Source: DAOTTI01 sp034437795 (GTDB lineage Bacteria > Chloroflexota > UBA11872 > UBA12225). From it: a DNA stretch of 30,955 nt. The stretch lies in assembly GCA_034437795.1 (NCBI GenBank), contig DAOTTI010000238.1, forward strand, positions 1-30,955, in the 5' to 3' direction. The notes under the pieces are model-generated. The model had not been told where the DNA came from, searched no databases, and saw only the letters and a program-made list of their open reading frames with translations. The position numbers and the translations under genes were made by a program. Of the stretch, positions 17,462 through 24,977 are shown in pieces; within the stretch, counting starts at the first letter, position 1; the number at the start of each line of letters is the position of its first letter.

Positions 17462-17556
17462 GGTCCCGCTCACAGGGCCGTCGTCCTTGGGTCCCGCTCG
17501 TCAGATCCCGCTCACGGGGCCCTGCTCCCTCGGTCCCGCTCGTCAGATCCCGCTCA
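17462..17556 (-). repeat. 42-bp-period tandem repeat upstream of SBP3
   Basis: A perfect 25 bp block (GGTCCCGCTCGTCAGATCCC plus GCTCA) occurs at 17490-17514 and 17532-17556, with a partial third copy from 17462. The period of 42 bp is a multiple of three and keeps the upstream SBP3 frame open. It lies in the presumed 5' leader. The 17433-17833 gap otherwise holds no gene I can support. Confidence 0.75.
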
Positions 17557-17809
17557 TCTGGTCCCCCACTCGCCGCGCGTCCTTCCTTGGATCCCAGCGA
17601 TCCAGCCCCGCCTGCCGGAGCTGGCCAATGCTGGCCATACCGTACTCCCGCGCGCGACAAAATGCAAGGGCGTCGCCACCAGCACCCGCACCACACTCGG
17701 GTCGTTCCGTCCGGCGCGAGGCGTTTGCCTCCCGTAATGGTGGCCTCGCGTCCAGCCGGACCCCGCACCGCCAGGCAAGTCCCTCTCCTCCCTCCTCGCC
17801 ATTCGCTAC

Positions 17810-17838
17810 TCGCTACTCAGCGCTCGCTACTCGCTACA
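17810..17838 (-). repeat. GCTACTC (GTAGCGA) degenerate tandem tract
   Basis: Repeated CGCTACT units. On the minus strand it reads GTAGCGAGTAGCGAG, and the first TAG is the stop codon of the upstream minus-strand gene (17834-17836). Confidence 0.6.
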
Positions 17839-19147
17839 CCGCCAGCGTGACCAGACTGCGCCGTTCGGCCGGATCAAAGGCGGCCAGCGTCGCATCACCC
17901 TGGGCCAGGAAGGTGCCGGAGCGGAAGGCGCTGCGCTCGTGTACTCGCCGCAGCGGCCGGCCATCCCACCACATCTCCCGCACCACGGCCCCGCGGATGC
18001 AGAGCGTGAAGTCCGGCACGCGCACCGGTAGGTCCAGCTCGATGGTGACGTTCTCCTCCCTGTCGTCGGGCAGGACGCGCAGTTCCGCCATCTCGCGGGC
18101 GATGGCGTAGGCCGTGATCTCGCTGGGTCGGCGCCACTGTGTCCGCTCGCCGCGCGGATCGCGCGCCTGGAGCCGCTCCACCACCGTCTGCAATACACGA
18201 GAGCCTCGCCGGTCCTCGTTGTGCAGGCCGTAAAAGCCCTGCCAGTGGCTCACCAGCACGCACGGATCGCCGGCGTCGATCACCTCCGGCAGGCGGCCAC
18301 CGTGCAGGTCGGCCGCAATGTACCGGTCGGCATTCGCCTCGCCATATCCGGTCCACGATCCCGTCCAGTCGCCCACGCTGGCAATGATCTCCCCCACGGC
18401 CGTCCCCGCCTCACGGTCCGCGTACCAGACGGGGACCTCCACCCGCCCCTCGCTGCTGACCCGCTTGAAGAAATAGGGGATCGGGTTGCCCGTGACGCTC
18501 CGCACCGCCTCTCCCGCCAGGCGCGCGTAGAGCGGAAGGACCTTGCCCCCGAACCCGCCCGGCGACGTGACCCCTTGCGGCGGCAGGCCCACGTTGGCCA
18601 GGATCTGGCAGGCCAGGGCCATGTAGCCGCCAACGTACTCCGCCTCCGCCTCAGAGAACGCGGCCCACTCGTACTGCTCCCAGATACGGCTGGGCAAGGG
18701 CTGGAGCGTCTGCACGTCCAGCACCCAGGTGTGGGTGAGCATCTCCGGTGTGATGTCGAACGCCGGCACGATCACCTCACGGCACATCGCCAGCCAGCTC
18801 GCCAGCTGCGCCTTGCCGAACAGGGGCAGGTCCTGGTCAATGCGGGCGATGCCGGCAGGGACCGGCACCACGCTGTACTTGCCCTTCACGCCGTGCTCCA
18901 GGCACCACTCCGCCCACTCCCGAGTAAACGACTCGGGGATGACCACCGGCACATCCTCCCAGCGCTGGTGTCGGCCGGTATGCGCGATGCGGTCGCGCAG
19001 CCAGAAATAGTTCAAGTTGACCAGCGGCGCCGAGTCGTCGATGATCAGTGAGAGGGGAACGCGGTCCAGCGCGTGGCGGGCCACCTCCACCTGCACAGGG
19101 TTGCCTCGTGCCTCTCGAACGGACGGTGAGCGCGATGCGTCTGCCAT
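17834..19147 (-). CDS. Uncharacterised protein, possible polysaccharide-deacetylase-like (beta/alpha) fold
   Basis: A soluble protein of 437 residues from the ATG at 19147, with no signal peptide. I recognise only a loose resemblance to NodB/GH57-type deacetylase-fold proteins. A strand ends in LIIDDSAP (D37, D38) near the N-terminus, then VPVVIPESFTREWAEW, HGVKGKYSVVPVPAGI and an MLTHTW segment with H139. The C-terminal 100 residues look beta-rich (VTIELDLPVRVPDFTL) and could be a separate sandwich domain. Start choice: a GATAAT box lies about 13 bases before 19147, whereas an ATG at 19222 has GAGGG upstream and would add 25 poorly conserved residues. Its stop lies in a GTAGCGA repeat. SBP3 lies downstream on the same strand after 401 bp, so a carbohydrate-related role is plausible but unproven. 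Confidence 0.6.
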   Translation of the reverse strand: MADASRSPSVREARGNPVQVEVARHALDRVPLSLIIDDSAPLVNLNYFWLRDRIAHTGRHQRWEDVPVVIPESFTREWAEWCLEHGVKGKYSVVPVPAGIARIDQDLPLFGKAQLASWLAMCREVIVPAFDITPEMLTHTWVLDVQTLQPLPSRIWEQYEWAAFSEAEAEYVGGYMALACQILANVGLPPQGVTSPGGFGGKVLPLYARLAGEAVRSVTGNPIPYFFKRVSSEGRVEVPVWYADREAGTAVGEIIASVGDWTGSWTGYGEANADRYIAADLHGGRLPEVIDAGDPCVLVSHWQGFYGLHNEDRRGSRVLQTVVERLQARDPRGERTQWRRPSEITAYAIAREMAELRVLPDDREENVTIELDLPVRVPDFTLCIRGAVVREMWWDGRPLRRVHERSAFRSGTFLAQGDATLAAFDPAERRSLVTLAV

Positions 19148-19351
19148 AGCGCTTTCGATTATCGTGGCTTCCGCTGGAACCGGCCAGCCTTTGCCTCCAC
19201 TGCCGACGCCGCGGAGGCGCATGGCCGATCCCTCACTGGGGCGCGCCGTCCCCTTCCCCGACCGTGAGAGAGCTCAACAGCGCGGCGTCCGGAATGACCA
19301 GTGGCGCGCCATCCGCGGGGGCGTCCACTACACGCTCGGATGAAACCAGGC

Positions 19352-19500
19352 GATGGCCATCGTTCCCCCTCTCCGCGCCGGAGGCGGCAGGGCCACCGTG
19401 AGGGAGATCCTCTCCCCGTGGGCGTCGTTCCCCCTCTCCGTGTCGGCGCGGGGGCGGCGGGGAGCAGGGGTGTGGCGCGGCCGCGGCCGAAGGGGGTGAC
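19352..19500 (+). repeat. Family B repeat, two diverged copies
   Basis: GATGGCCATCGTTCCCCCTC (19352-19371) and GTGGGCGTCGTTCCCCCTC (19418-19436), each followed by CTCCG(C/T)G(C/T)CGG and a G-rich tail. The second ends in TGTGGCGCGGCCGCGGCCG and AGGGGGTGACGTCCC, shared with the 12961-13150 gap. This fills most of the space between the divergent genes at 19147 and 19628. Confidence 0.6.
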
Positions 19501-19627
19501 GTCCCTCGCCTCTCTCGGTCTGCGCTGCCGGCTGGTGCTGCCGGCGACCAACGTGTACCCTCGGGGTGCCCCGAACGACGCCGAACGAGATCCCGGCAGC
19601 GCGGCACGTGAGGGGCGAGGAGGCAAG

Positions 19628-20677
19628 ATGGCGGGGAAACAAGGCGGGCGGCAGGACCCGACCGGCGGCGCGGCCGAGGCGCCGTTGGCGGCGCTGCTGC
19701 GGCTGGTCAACGGCTTCCAGGTGTCGCAGGCCATCTCCGTGGCCGCCACCCTGGGCATTGCCGACCTGCTCAAGGACGGCGCCCGAAGCAGCGACGATCT
19801 GGCCGGTGCAACGGGAACGCACCCGCGCTCGCTCTACCGCCTGCTCCGAGCGCTGGCCAGCGTCGGCGTGCTGCAGGAGCTGGCGGGCCATCGCTTTGCG
19901 CTCACCCCCATGGGCGAGTGCCTGCGCTCGGACTCGCCGCAGCCGGTCGGGCCGTGGGCCGCCTTCATCGGCGCCCCTCCGCTCTGGCAGGCGTGGGGCA
20001 ACCTGCTGCACAGCATCCGCACTGGTGAGAACGCCTTCCGCTACACCCACGGCACCGACCCGTGGACCTTCCGCGCGCGGGACGCCGCGGCCGGCGCCCT
20101 CTTCGATCGTGCCATGACCGCCCTCTCCACCAGCGTTGCGCAGGGCGTGCTGGACGCGTTCGATTTCGGGCCCTTCGCCTGCATCGTCGACGTCGGCGGC
20201 GGCCACGGGGCCCTCCTGGCCGCCATTCTCACCGCGTATCCGGCAGCGGGCGGGATCCTGTTCGACCAGCCGCACGTGGTGGCTGGCGCGCAGGCCGTGC
20301 TCTGTGCCGCCGGCGTGGCCGATCGCTGCCGGATTGTGGGGGGCAGCTTCTTCGAAGCGGTGCCCGGCGGTGGCGATGCCTACGTGCTGAAGTCGATCAT
20401 CCACGACTGGGAGGACGAGCCGTCCATCGCCATCTTGCGCCAGTGCCGCCGCGCCATGGGCGATCAGGGCCGCCTGCTGGTCATCGAGCGCGAGCTGTTG
20501 CCGCCGAACGAGGGACCAGAGACCAAATTCTCCGACCTCAATATGCTGGTGGGGCCGATGGGCCAGGAGCGCACCACCGACGAGTACGCTGCTCTCTACG
20601 CCCCCGCAGGGTTCCGGCTGCTGCACGTCCACCGCGCCGCCGGCGGCTGGTGCGTGTTCGAAGGCATCCCCGTGTAG
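19628..20677 (+). CDS. SAM-dependent O-methyltransferase (hydroxyneurosporene/ASMT-like)
   Basis: 349 residues from the ATG at 19628, with AGGAGG four bases upstream. An N-terminal winged-helix dimerisation domain (about 20-105: QVSQAISVAATLGIADLL, LYRLLRALASVGVL) precedes a Rossmann methyltransferase domain. The SAM loop DVGGGHG is at 188-194, FDQPHV follows strand 2, and IIHDW (H259, D260, W261) holds the general-base histidine of plant-type and bacterial O-methyltransferases. This family methylates hydroxyls of small phenolics, carotenoid-like or polyketide acceptors. There are no biosynthetic neighbours to indicate a substrate. It stands alone and is followed by a family A repeat. Confidence 0.9.
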   Translation: MAGKQGGRQDPTGGAAEAPLAALLRLVNGFQVSQAISVAATLGIADLLKDGARSSDDLAGATGTHPRSLYRLLRALASVGVLQELAGHRFALTPMGECLRSDSPQPVGPWAAFIGAPPLWQAWGNLLHSIRTGENAFRYTHGTDPWTFRARDAAAGALFDRAMTALSTSVAQGVLDAFDFGPFACIVDVGGGHGALLAAILTAYPAAGGILFDQPHVVAGAQAVLCAAGVADRCRIVGGSFFEAVPGGGDAYVLKSIIHDWEDEPSIAILRQCRRAMGDQGRLLVIERELLPPNEGPETKFSDLNMLVGPMGQERTTDEYAALYAPAGFRLLHVHRAAGGWCVFEGIPV

Positions 20678-20697
20678 CCCGCGGCACGAGCCACCGT

Positions 20698-20812
20698 CTT
20701 GGATCATTCTTGGATCATTCGCGGCCAGCGACGGGTCCCTGCTCCCTTTGGGAGCCAGCAAGAAATCCCCTCCCCGACATAGGGTGAGGGCTCCGCTCAT
20801 GAAGAACCCAAG
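20698..20812 (+). repeat. Family A palindromic repeat, copy 3
   Basis: Left end CTTGGATCATTC (20709-20720, tandemly duplicated as an 11-mer) is nearly complementary to right end GAAGAACCCAAG (20801-20812). The core CTCCC-TTT-GGGAG (20742-20754) is less well paired, and AGGGTGAGGGCTCCGCTCAT precedes the right end. The remainder of the gap to 20933 holds no gene I can support. Confidence 0.75.
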
Positions 20813-20932
20813 TTTCCGCCCCCGCACGTCGCAGCGAGGACCGAACTGCCGGGGCGCGCCCGCGGCTCGCGCTGCGCCCTCAACCAGGTCGGCGCCGCTG
20901 GCGTTAACGAAGTAAACAAGTGAGCGTCGCCC

Positions 20933-21613
20933 ATGTGTGGCCGTTTTACCCTCACCGCTGATCCGGGACTGGTCGCGCGGCGCTTCGGGGCGCCCCCACC
21001 ACAGGGCGGCGGCACCAGGCCCCGCTTTAACGTCGCGCCGGCCCAGACCGTCATTACCGTGACCGATGATGGCCGACGCCAGCTGGAGCTGATGCGGTGG
21101 GGCCTGATCCCGGCCTGGGCCAAGGATCCCGCAATTGGCTCGCGACTGATCAACGCGCGGGCCGAGACGCTCGCGGAGAAGCCCGCCTTCCGCGCCGCCC
21201 TCCGGCGCCGCCGGTGCCTCATCCCCGCCGACGGCTTCTACGAGTGGACAGCGGGGCCGGATGGCAAGCGGCGCCCCATGCGCATCAGGCTCACGTCCGG
21301 CCAGCCGTTCGCCTTCGCCGGCCTCTGGGACGAGTGGCGGCCGCCGGACGGCGGCCCTCCCGTGCGCACCTGCACCATCATCACCTGCGCGCCCAACGAG
21401 TTGATGGCCACCTTGCACCACCGGATGCCGGTCATCCTCGCGCCCGAGGCAGAAGCCGTCTGGTTGGACCCGTCCATCACCGACCCCGAACGCCTGCTCC
21501 CGTTGCTGGTGCCGTATCCGGCCGACAAGCTGGAAGCCTATCCGGTCTCGCCCCTGGTGAACTCCCCGGCCCACGACTCGCCCCAGCTAGTCCTACCCAT
21601 CGACGTTGCCTGA
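20933..21613 (+). CDS. yedK: SOS response-associated peptidase YedK/HMCES family (SRAP)
   Basis: Forms a stable thiazolidine link with abasic sites in single-stranded DNA and so protects them. The essential Cys2 is exposed after Met removal (MCGRF). The other SRAP residues are in place: N74 (INARAET), E104 (ADGFYEW) and H163 (LHHRMPVIL). FNVAP and MRWGLIPAWAKD also match the family. The length of 226 residues is normal. The start must be 20933, since the catalytic Cys has to be residue 2. I see no LexA-like box upstream. The stop TGA touches the left end of the next family A repeat. Confidence 0.96.
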   Translation: MCGRFTLTADPGLVARRFGAPPPQGGGTRPRFNVAPAQTVITVTDDGRRQLELMRWGLIPAWAKDPAIGSRLINARAETLAEKPAFRAALRRRRCLIPADGFYEWTAGPDGKRRPMRIRLTSGQPFAFAGLWDEWRPPDGGPPVRTCTIITCAPNELMATLHHRMPVILAPEAEAVWLDPSITDPERLLPLLVPYPADKLEAYPVSPLVNSPAHDSPQLVLPIDVA

Positions 21614-21716
21614 GCTGGCTTCTTCACGGCCGGCGACGAATTCCCTCTCCCTGTGGGAGAGCGCGGGCTTGCGAAGCGGGCGGCGATGAGGGCGCCGCTC
21701 ATGAAGAACCCAGGCT
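21613..21716 (+). repeat. Family A palindromic repeat, copy 4 (best-preserved ends)
   Basis: Left end AGCTGGCTTCTTCA (21613-21626) is nearly the reverse complement of right end TGAAGAACCCAGGCT (21702-21716). The core CTCTCCC-TGT-GGGAGAG (21645-21661) lies between, then an ATGAGGGCGCCGCTCA tail. The right end is followed by AG, giving GGCTAG. The rest of the gap to 21895 holds a small promoter-like box only. Confidence 0.8.
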
Positions 21717-21857
21717 AGGTGGCGCGTCTGGCCGCTTCCCGCTGCTTTCCACCGATCCGCGTAATGCGATCAGTAGCCGGCGGCTGCACTGAGCTGCGAA
21801 GGCCGAGCGCCGCCTCGCCGGTAAGCTGCTCCGGACGTGTGGCGTGTCTCCTGCGCC

Positions 21858-21888
21858 TTTACCTGCGGGGCCGGCGGGCTGGTACCGT
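21858..21888 (+). promoter_or_regulatory. Candidate promoter giving a leaderless HAD message
   Basis: TTTACC (21858-21863) and TACCGT (21883-21888) are possible -35 and -10 boxes with a 19 bp spacer. A start site about seven bases after the -10 would fall on the GTG at 21895. Speculative. Confidence 0.3.
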
Positions 21889-21894
21889 TGAACG

Positions 21895-22830
21895 GTGGCC
21901 CGCCACCCGCCCCGCTTCCCGCGTGCGCTGTTCTTCGATCTCGATGGCACGCTGCTGGCGCCGGGGGCCATCCTGCGCCACAGCACGGCGGAAGCGGTCT
22001 GGGCCGCCGCCGAACGCGGGGCCCTGATCGTGCTGGCCACCGGCGGCTTCAGCCAGCGCACCCACCTGATCCAGCAGGCCCTGGGCACGCGCGCGCCGGG
22101 GGCAGTCTGGGCCATCACCCATAACGGTGCGGCAGTGTGGGCGCCCGATGGCCGTCCGGTGCGTCTCCTGGCCACGCCGCGGGAGGCCGTGGAGGCCGTC
22201 CTGGGCGTCGCCGGCCGACGGGTCTGGGCCACCTTCGAGACGGCCGGCGCCGACGGGCACACCGCCGTCTACTATGCCGGGCGCATGCGGCCGGAGCTGG
22301 TGCCCCTCCTGTGGGGCCCGCAGGCGCCGACGGACGATGTGCCGGAGGAAGGACTGCGCGTCGGGCTGGAACCTCGCTGGGACTGGCGCCGCGCGCGGTC
22401 CCCGCGCCTGCTGGCGTCGGGCGCCATCCTCGGCTGCTGGTGTGTCGGTACACCGGCCGCCCTGGCCCCTCTGGATGCGAATGCCGTCGGCGGCGTGCTG
22501 CTCGGCGCCCGCTACCTGCCATGGGGGCTGCGCCTGGGGCAGATTACGGGCATGCGCCGGCTGCGCATCGTGGGGCGCGACGTCGGGCCACGGGAGGCGA
22601 GTAAGGGCGCCGCGGCCGCTTGGCTGTGCGAGCACCTCGGCATCGATCCGGCCGCGACGGCCGCCTTTGGCGACGGCGATAACGACCTGGAGCTGCTCCA
22701 GTTCGCCGGCTTGGCGGTCGGCATGGCCAACGGCACCCCCGCCGCGCGGGCTTGCGCCGACCTCATCGCCCCGCCAAACGACGAGGATGGCGTGGGGCAG
22801 GTCCTCCGCCAGTGGCTTGACGCGCTGTGA
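21895..22830 (+). CDS. Cof-type HAD-superfamily phosphatase
   Basis: Cytoplasmic phosphohydrolase, 311 residues from the GTG at 21895. HAD motif I is FFDLDGTLL (nucleophile D15, acid D17), motif II LATGG, motif III the lysine in EASKGAAA, and motif IV FGDGDNDLELL. The long insertion between motifs II and III is the C2-type cap of the Cof/YbjI/sugar-phosphatase group, which acts on sugar phosphates, pyridoxal phosphate or nucleotide-sugar compounds. No Shine-Dalgarno precedes the GTG, which fits a leaderless message. A hairpin follows the stop at once. The substrate cannot be given from sequence. Confidence 0.9.
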   Translation: MARHPPRFPRALFFDLDGTLLAPGAILRHSTAEAVWAAAERGALIVLATGGFSQRTHLIQQALGTRAPGAVWAITHNGAAVWAPDGRPVRLLATPREAVEAVLGVAGRRVWATFETAGADGHTAVYYAGRMRPELVPLLWGPQAPTDDVPEEGLRVGLEPRWDWRRARSPRLLASGAILGCWCVGTPAALAPLDANAVGGVLLGARYLPWGLRLGQITGMRRLRIVGRDVGPREASKGAAAAWLCEHLGIDPAATAAFGDGDNDLELLQFAGLAVGMANGTPAARACADLIAPPNDEDGVGQVLRQWLDAL

Positions 22831-22831
22831 C

Positions 22832-22861
22832 CCGCCAGGTCGCCTGTAGGTGGCCTGGCGG
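22832..22861 (+). terminator. Strong hairpin after the HAD gene
   Basis: CCGCCAGG (22832-22839) pairs with CCTGGCGG (22854-22861), with a partly paired inner GCC-TGTA-GG segment. It lies two bases after the TGA stop. There is no T-run, so it may end transcription with a factor or stabilise the 3' end. Confidence 0.5.
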
Positions 22862-22999
22862 AATGTGATGCACGTCGTGCCCCGTGGCGGTAAGATTTGC
22901 CGTTCCTGCGCCTACTGGACCACCACGCGAGCGATTTCGCATTAGCTTCCCTGGTGTACGCAGGATCGCACCCCCAAACAGGCCGTCTGAAACAGCCCT

Positions 23000-24121
23000 A
23001 TGGACCTTGCCCCCATCCGACTGGGAAATGGCGTGACGATCGCCTGGCCGGTGGCGCTGGCACCCATGGCCGGCGTGACCAACGCCGTCTTCCGCCTGCT
23101 ATGCCGCGAGCACGGCTGCGGCTACACCACCACCGAGTTCGCCCGCGACCGTGCGCTGCTGATGGGCGTGCCCAGCCAGGTGGCCCTCATCGACATTCGC
23201 ACCGACCCTCGACCGGCCGGCATCCAGATCTTCGGCGCCGATCCCGACGAGATGCGCCGCGCCGCAGCCCTGGTGGTGGAGCGGCAGCGGCCGGACGTTG
23301 TCGACATCAACATGGGCTGCCCTGCGCCCAAAGTGACCAACGGCCAGGGGGGCTCATCGCTCCTGCGTGAGCCGGCGCGGGCGCAGGCCATTGTCGCCGC
23401 CGTCGCGAAGGAGATCGCGCCCGTGCCGGTCACGGTGAAGCTCCGCGTGGGCTGGGACGAGGTGCACAAGGCGTCCGGCGCCGCGGTGGACGTAGCCAGG
23501 CGCGTGGTCGACGCCGGCGCCCAGCTACTGACGGTGCATGGCCGCACGCGCGAGCAGCGCTACGAAGGCGAGGCCTGCTGGGACACCATCAGCGCCGTGG
23601 CGGCGGCCGTGCCCGTTCCGGTGATCGGCAATGGCGACGTCGCCTCGCCCCAGGACGCGGCGCACCGGCTGCGCACGAGCGGCTGCGCGGGCATCTCCGT
23701 CGGGCGCGGCGCGCGTGGCCGGCCGTGGCTCTTCCGCCAGATCGCGGCCTATCTGCGCCACGGCGTCTGGCTGCCGGAGCCGGGGCCGGCGGAGCGCGCG
23801 CGGCTGGGCCTGGCGCACCTGCGCCGGCAGCGGTCCCTGGCGCTGGCCCTGCTCCACGAAGAGCAAGAGCAGGCGGGACGGCTGAGGCCACGCCTCCGGT
23901 CGCCGGCGCAGCTGGCCCAGGAGGCGGATCGGCGGGCGCTCGGGGCCATGCTGCCCCACGTGATGTACTACGTCACGGGCACGCCAGGGGCGGCGGCCCT
24001 GCGCCGCGCCCTCTCGCAGGCGCGTTCAGCGAGCGAGCTGGAAGACATCCTGGCCGGCATCGCCGCGCAGCCGGACGCCCTTGCAGCAGCCGACCCGCTC
24101 CCCACAGCCCACCCCACCTGA
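23000..24121 (+). CDS. dus: tRNA-dihydrouridine synthase
   Basis: FMN-dependent enzyme that reduces uridines in the D-loop of tRNA. The TIM barrel has APMAGVTNAVFR (21-32), QIFGADPDEM, DINMGCPAPKVTN with catalytic C107, GGSSLLREP, VTVKLRVGWDE, LTVHGRTREQRYEG, IGNGDV and VGRGARGRPWLF, so all active-site and flavin motifs are intact. At 373 residues it is slightly longer than usual, the extra length lying in a charged C-terminal helical region. The start at 23000 has no clear Shine-Dalgarno. About 100 bp upstream there is a TAAGAT box (22891) and an 11 bp palindrome GCACGTCGTGC (22870-22880). Which uridine it modifies is not evident. Confidence 0.95.
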   Translation: MDLAPIRLGNGVTIAWPVALAPMAGVTNAVFRLLCREHGCGYTTTEFARDRALLMGVPSQVALIDIRTDPRPAGIQIFGADPDEMRRAAALVVERQRPDVVDINMGCPAPKVTNGQGGSSLLREPARAQAIVAAVAKEIAPVPVTVKLRVGWDEVHKASGAAVDVARRVVDAGAQLLTVHGRTREQRYEGEACWDTISAVAAAVPVPVIGNGDVASPQDAAHRLRTSGCAGISVGRGARGRPWLFRQIAAYLRHGVWLPEPGPAERARLGLAHLRRQRSLALALLHEEQEQAGRLRPRLRSPAQLAQEADRRALGAMLPHVMYYVTGTPGAAALRRALSQARSASELEDILAGIAAQPDALAAADPLPTAHPT

Positions 24122-24146
24122 TAGCCGGCCTGCCCATCCGTCTTCC

Positions 24147-24192
24147 CTCAAACCTCAAGCGTTGAACCTTGAACTCTGAACCTTGGACTCGA
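24147..24192 (+). repeat. Degenerate TTGAACCT-type tandem tract, second copy
   Basis: CCTCAAACCTCAAGC then TTGAACCTTGAACTCTGAACC, closely like 8418-8462. It overlaps the possible -35 of the Nudix gene. Confidence 0.6.
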
Positions 24193-24210
24193 TCGACGCG
24201 GCGCTACAAT
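24183..24210 (+). promoter_or_regulatory. Candidate sigma-70-type promoter of the Nudix gene, likely leaderless
   Basis: TTGGAC (24183-24188), a 16 bp spacer and TACAAT (24205-24210, five of six consensus bases). Transcription should begin about 24217, three bases before the GTG at 24220, and no Shine-Dalgarno is present. Confidence 0.5.
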
Positions 24211-24219
24211 ACGGCGGCA

Positions 24220-24843
24220 GTGACTGATCCCCCGGTGGGGCCGGCTGCCGCCCCGGTCGGCGCCGCGCCTGTTCCCGCCACCAGTCCGACTGGTCGCCGG
24301 CTGGCCGCCGTGCTGGTGCCCATCTACGACGGCCCAGAAGGCCCGAACCTGCTCTTGATCCGGCGCACCGCCACCGTCAACCACCCGGGACAGGTTGGCT
24401 TTCCGGGCGGCCGGCCGGAGCCGGGCGACGCCGACCTGCTGGCTACGGCCCTGCGCGAGGCCCAGGAAGAGCTAGGCATCGACCCCGCCAGCGTGCGCAT
24501 CATCGGCGTGCTGCCGGTGGTAGAGACGCTGACCACCAACTATGCCATCAGCGCTTACGTCGGGCGGCTGCGCGGGCGGCCCACCGTGCGTCCCCAGTCG
24601 GCGGAGGTAGCCGCCGTGCTGGATGTGCCCCTGGCCGCCCTCATGCGGGCCAACCTACCGCGCGAGGAGGACTGGGAGTTGCCCCTGCCCGGCGAGCGCG
24701 CTCCGGCGCCGGGCAGCCCTGGCGGGCGGGAGACGCGCCGCATCCGCTTCTATCCCTGGGGAGAAGACAAGATCTGGGGCGCCACGTTTCGCATCATCGA
24801 CCACCTGCTGGCAGCGCTCCGTTCAGGGACGCTGTCCCTCTGA
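24220..24843 (+). CDS. CoA-pyrophosphatase-like Nudix hydrolase (NudL/NUDT7 type)
   Basis: 207 residues from the GTG at 24220. The Nudix signature ends REAQEELGI, and the block before it, LIRRTATVNHPGQVGFPGG, matches the CoA-pyrophosphatase motif (LL-TxR-...-HxGQVxFPGG) that marks enzymes cleaving CoA or acyl-CoA to 4'-phosphopantetheine and 3',5'-ADP. VVETLTTNYAISAYVG is also typical of that group. A TTG at 24169 extends the frame, but it lies in a degenerate repeat. The start at 24220 fits a leaderless message from the TACAAT promoter. It follows dus by about 100 bp and converges with the proA-like gene across two palindromic repeats. Confidence 0.88.
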   Translation: MTDPPVGPAAAPVGAAPVPATSPTGRRLAAVLVPIYDGPEGPNLLLIRRTATVNHPGQVGFPGGRPEPGDADLLATALREAQEELGIDPASVRIIGVLPVVETLTTNYAISAYVGRLRGRPTVRPQSAEVAAVLDVPLAALMRANLPREEDWELPLPGERAPAPGSPGGRETRRIRFYPWGEDKIWGATFRIIDHLLAALRSGTLSL

Positions 24844-24850
24844 CCCGGTA

Positions 24851-24946
24851 AGTTCCCTCTCCCTTTGGGAGAGGGCCAGGGTGAGGGCTCCACCTACTGG
24901 TTCTCCCTCCCTTTGGGAGAGGGCCCGGGTGAGGGCTCCGCTCCTA
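24851..24946 (+). repeat. Family A repeat core, two tandem copies
   Basis: CCCTCTCCCTTTGGGAGAGGG (24855-24875) and its copy CCCTCCCTTTGGGAGAGGG (24905-24923), each followed by (C)AGGGTGAGGGCTCC or CCGGGTGAGGGCTCCGCT. The period is about 48 bp. They lie between the convergent Nudix and proA-like genes, where the two stems could block transcription from either side. The outer inverted ends are absent. Confidence 0.8.
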
Positions 24947-24977
24947 GAGGTCCGCGCCGGCGGCGCCACTATACGTG

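Noticed and set aside
17554..17802. Possible 82-residue minus-strand protein between SBP3 and the unknown gene
   Set aside because: It overlaps tandem repeats, has no Shine-Dalgarno and no motifs.
19328..21574. A 748-codon open frame on the minus strand across the methyltransferase and yedK
   Set aside because: It has no recognisable motifs, low-complexity composition, and lies opposite two clear genes with intact active sites. Long shadow frames are common at this GC content.
24851..24946. CRISPR-like regular repeats
   Set aside because: Only two units, palindromic with no variable spacers, and the unit is dispersed elsewhere. No cas genes are present.
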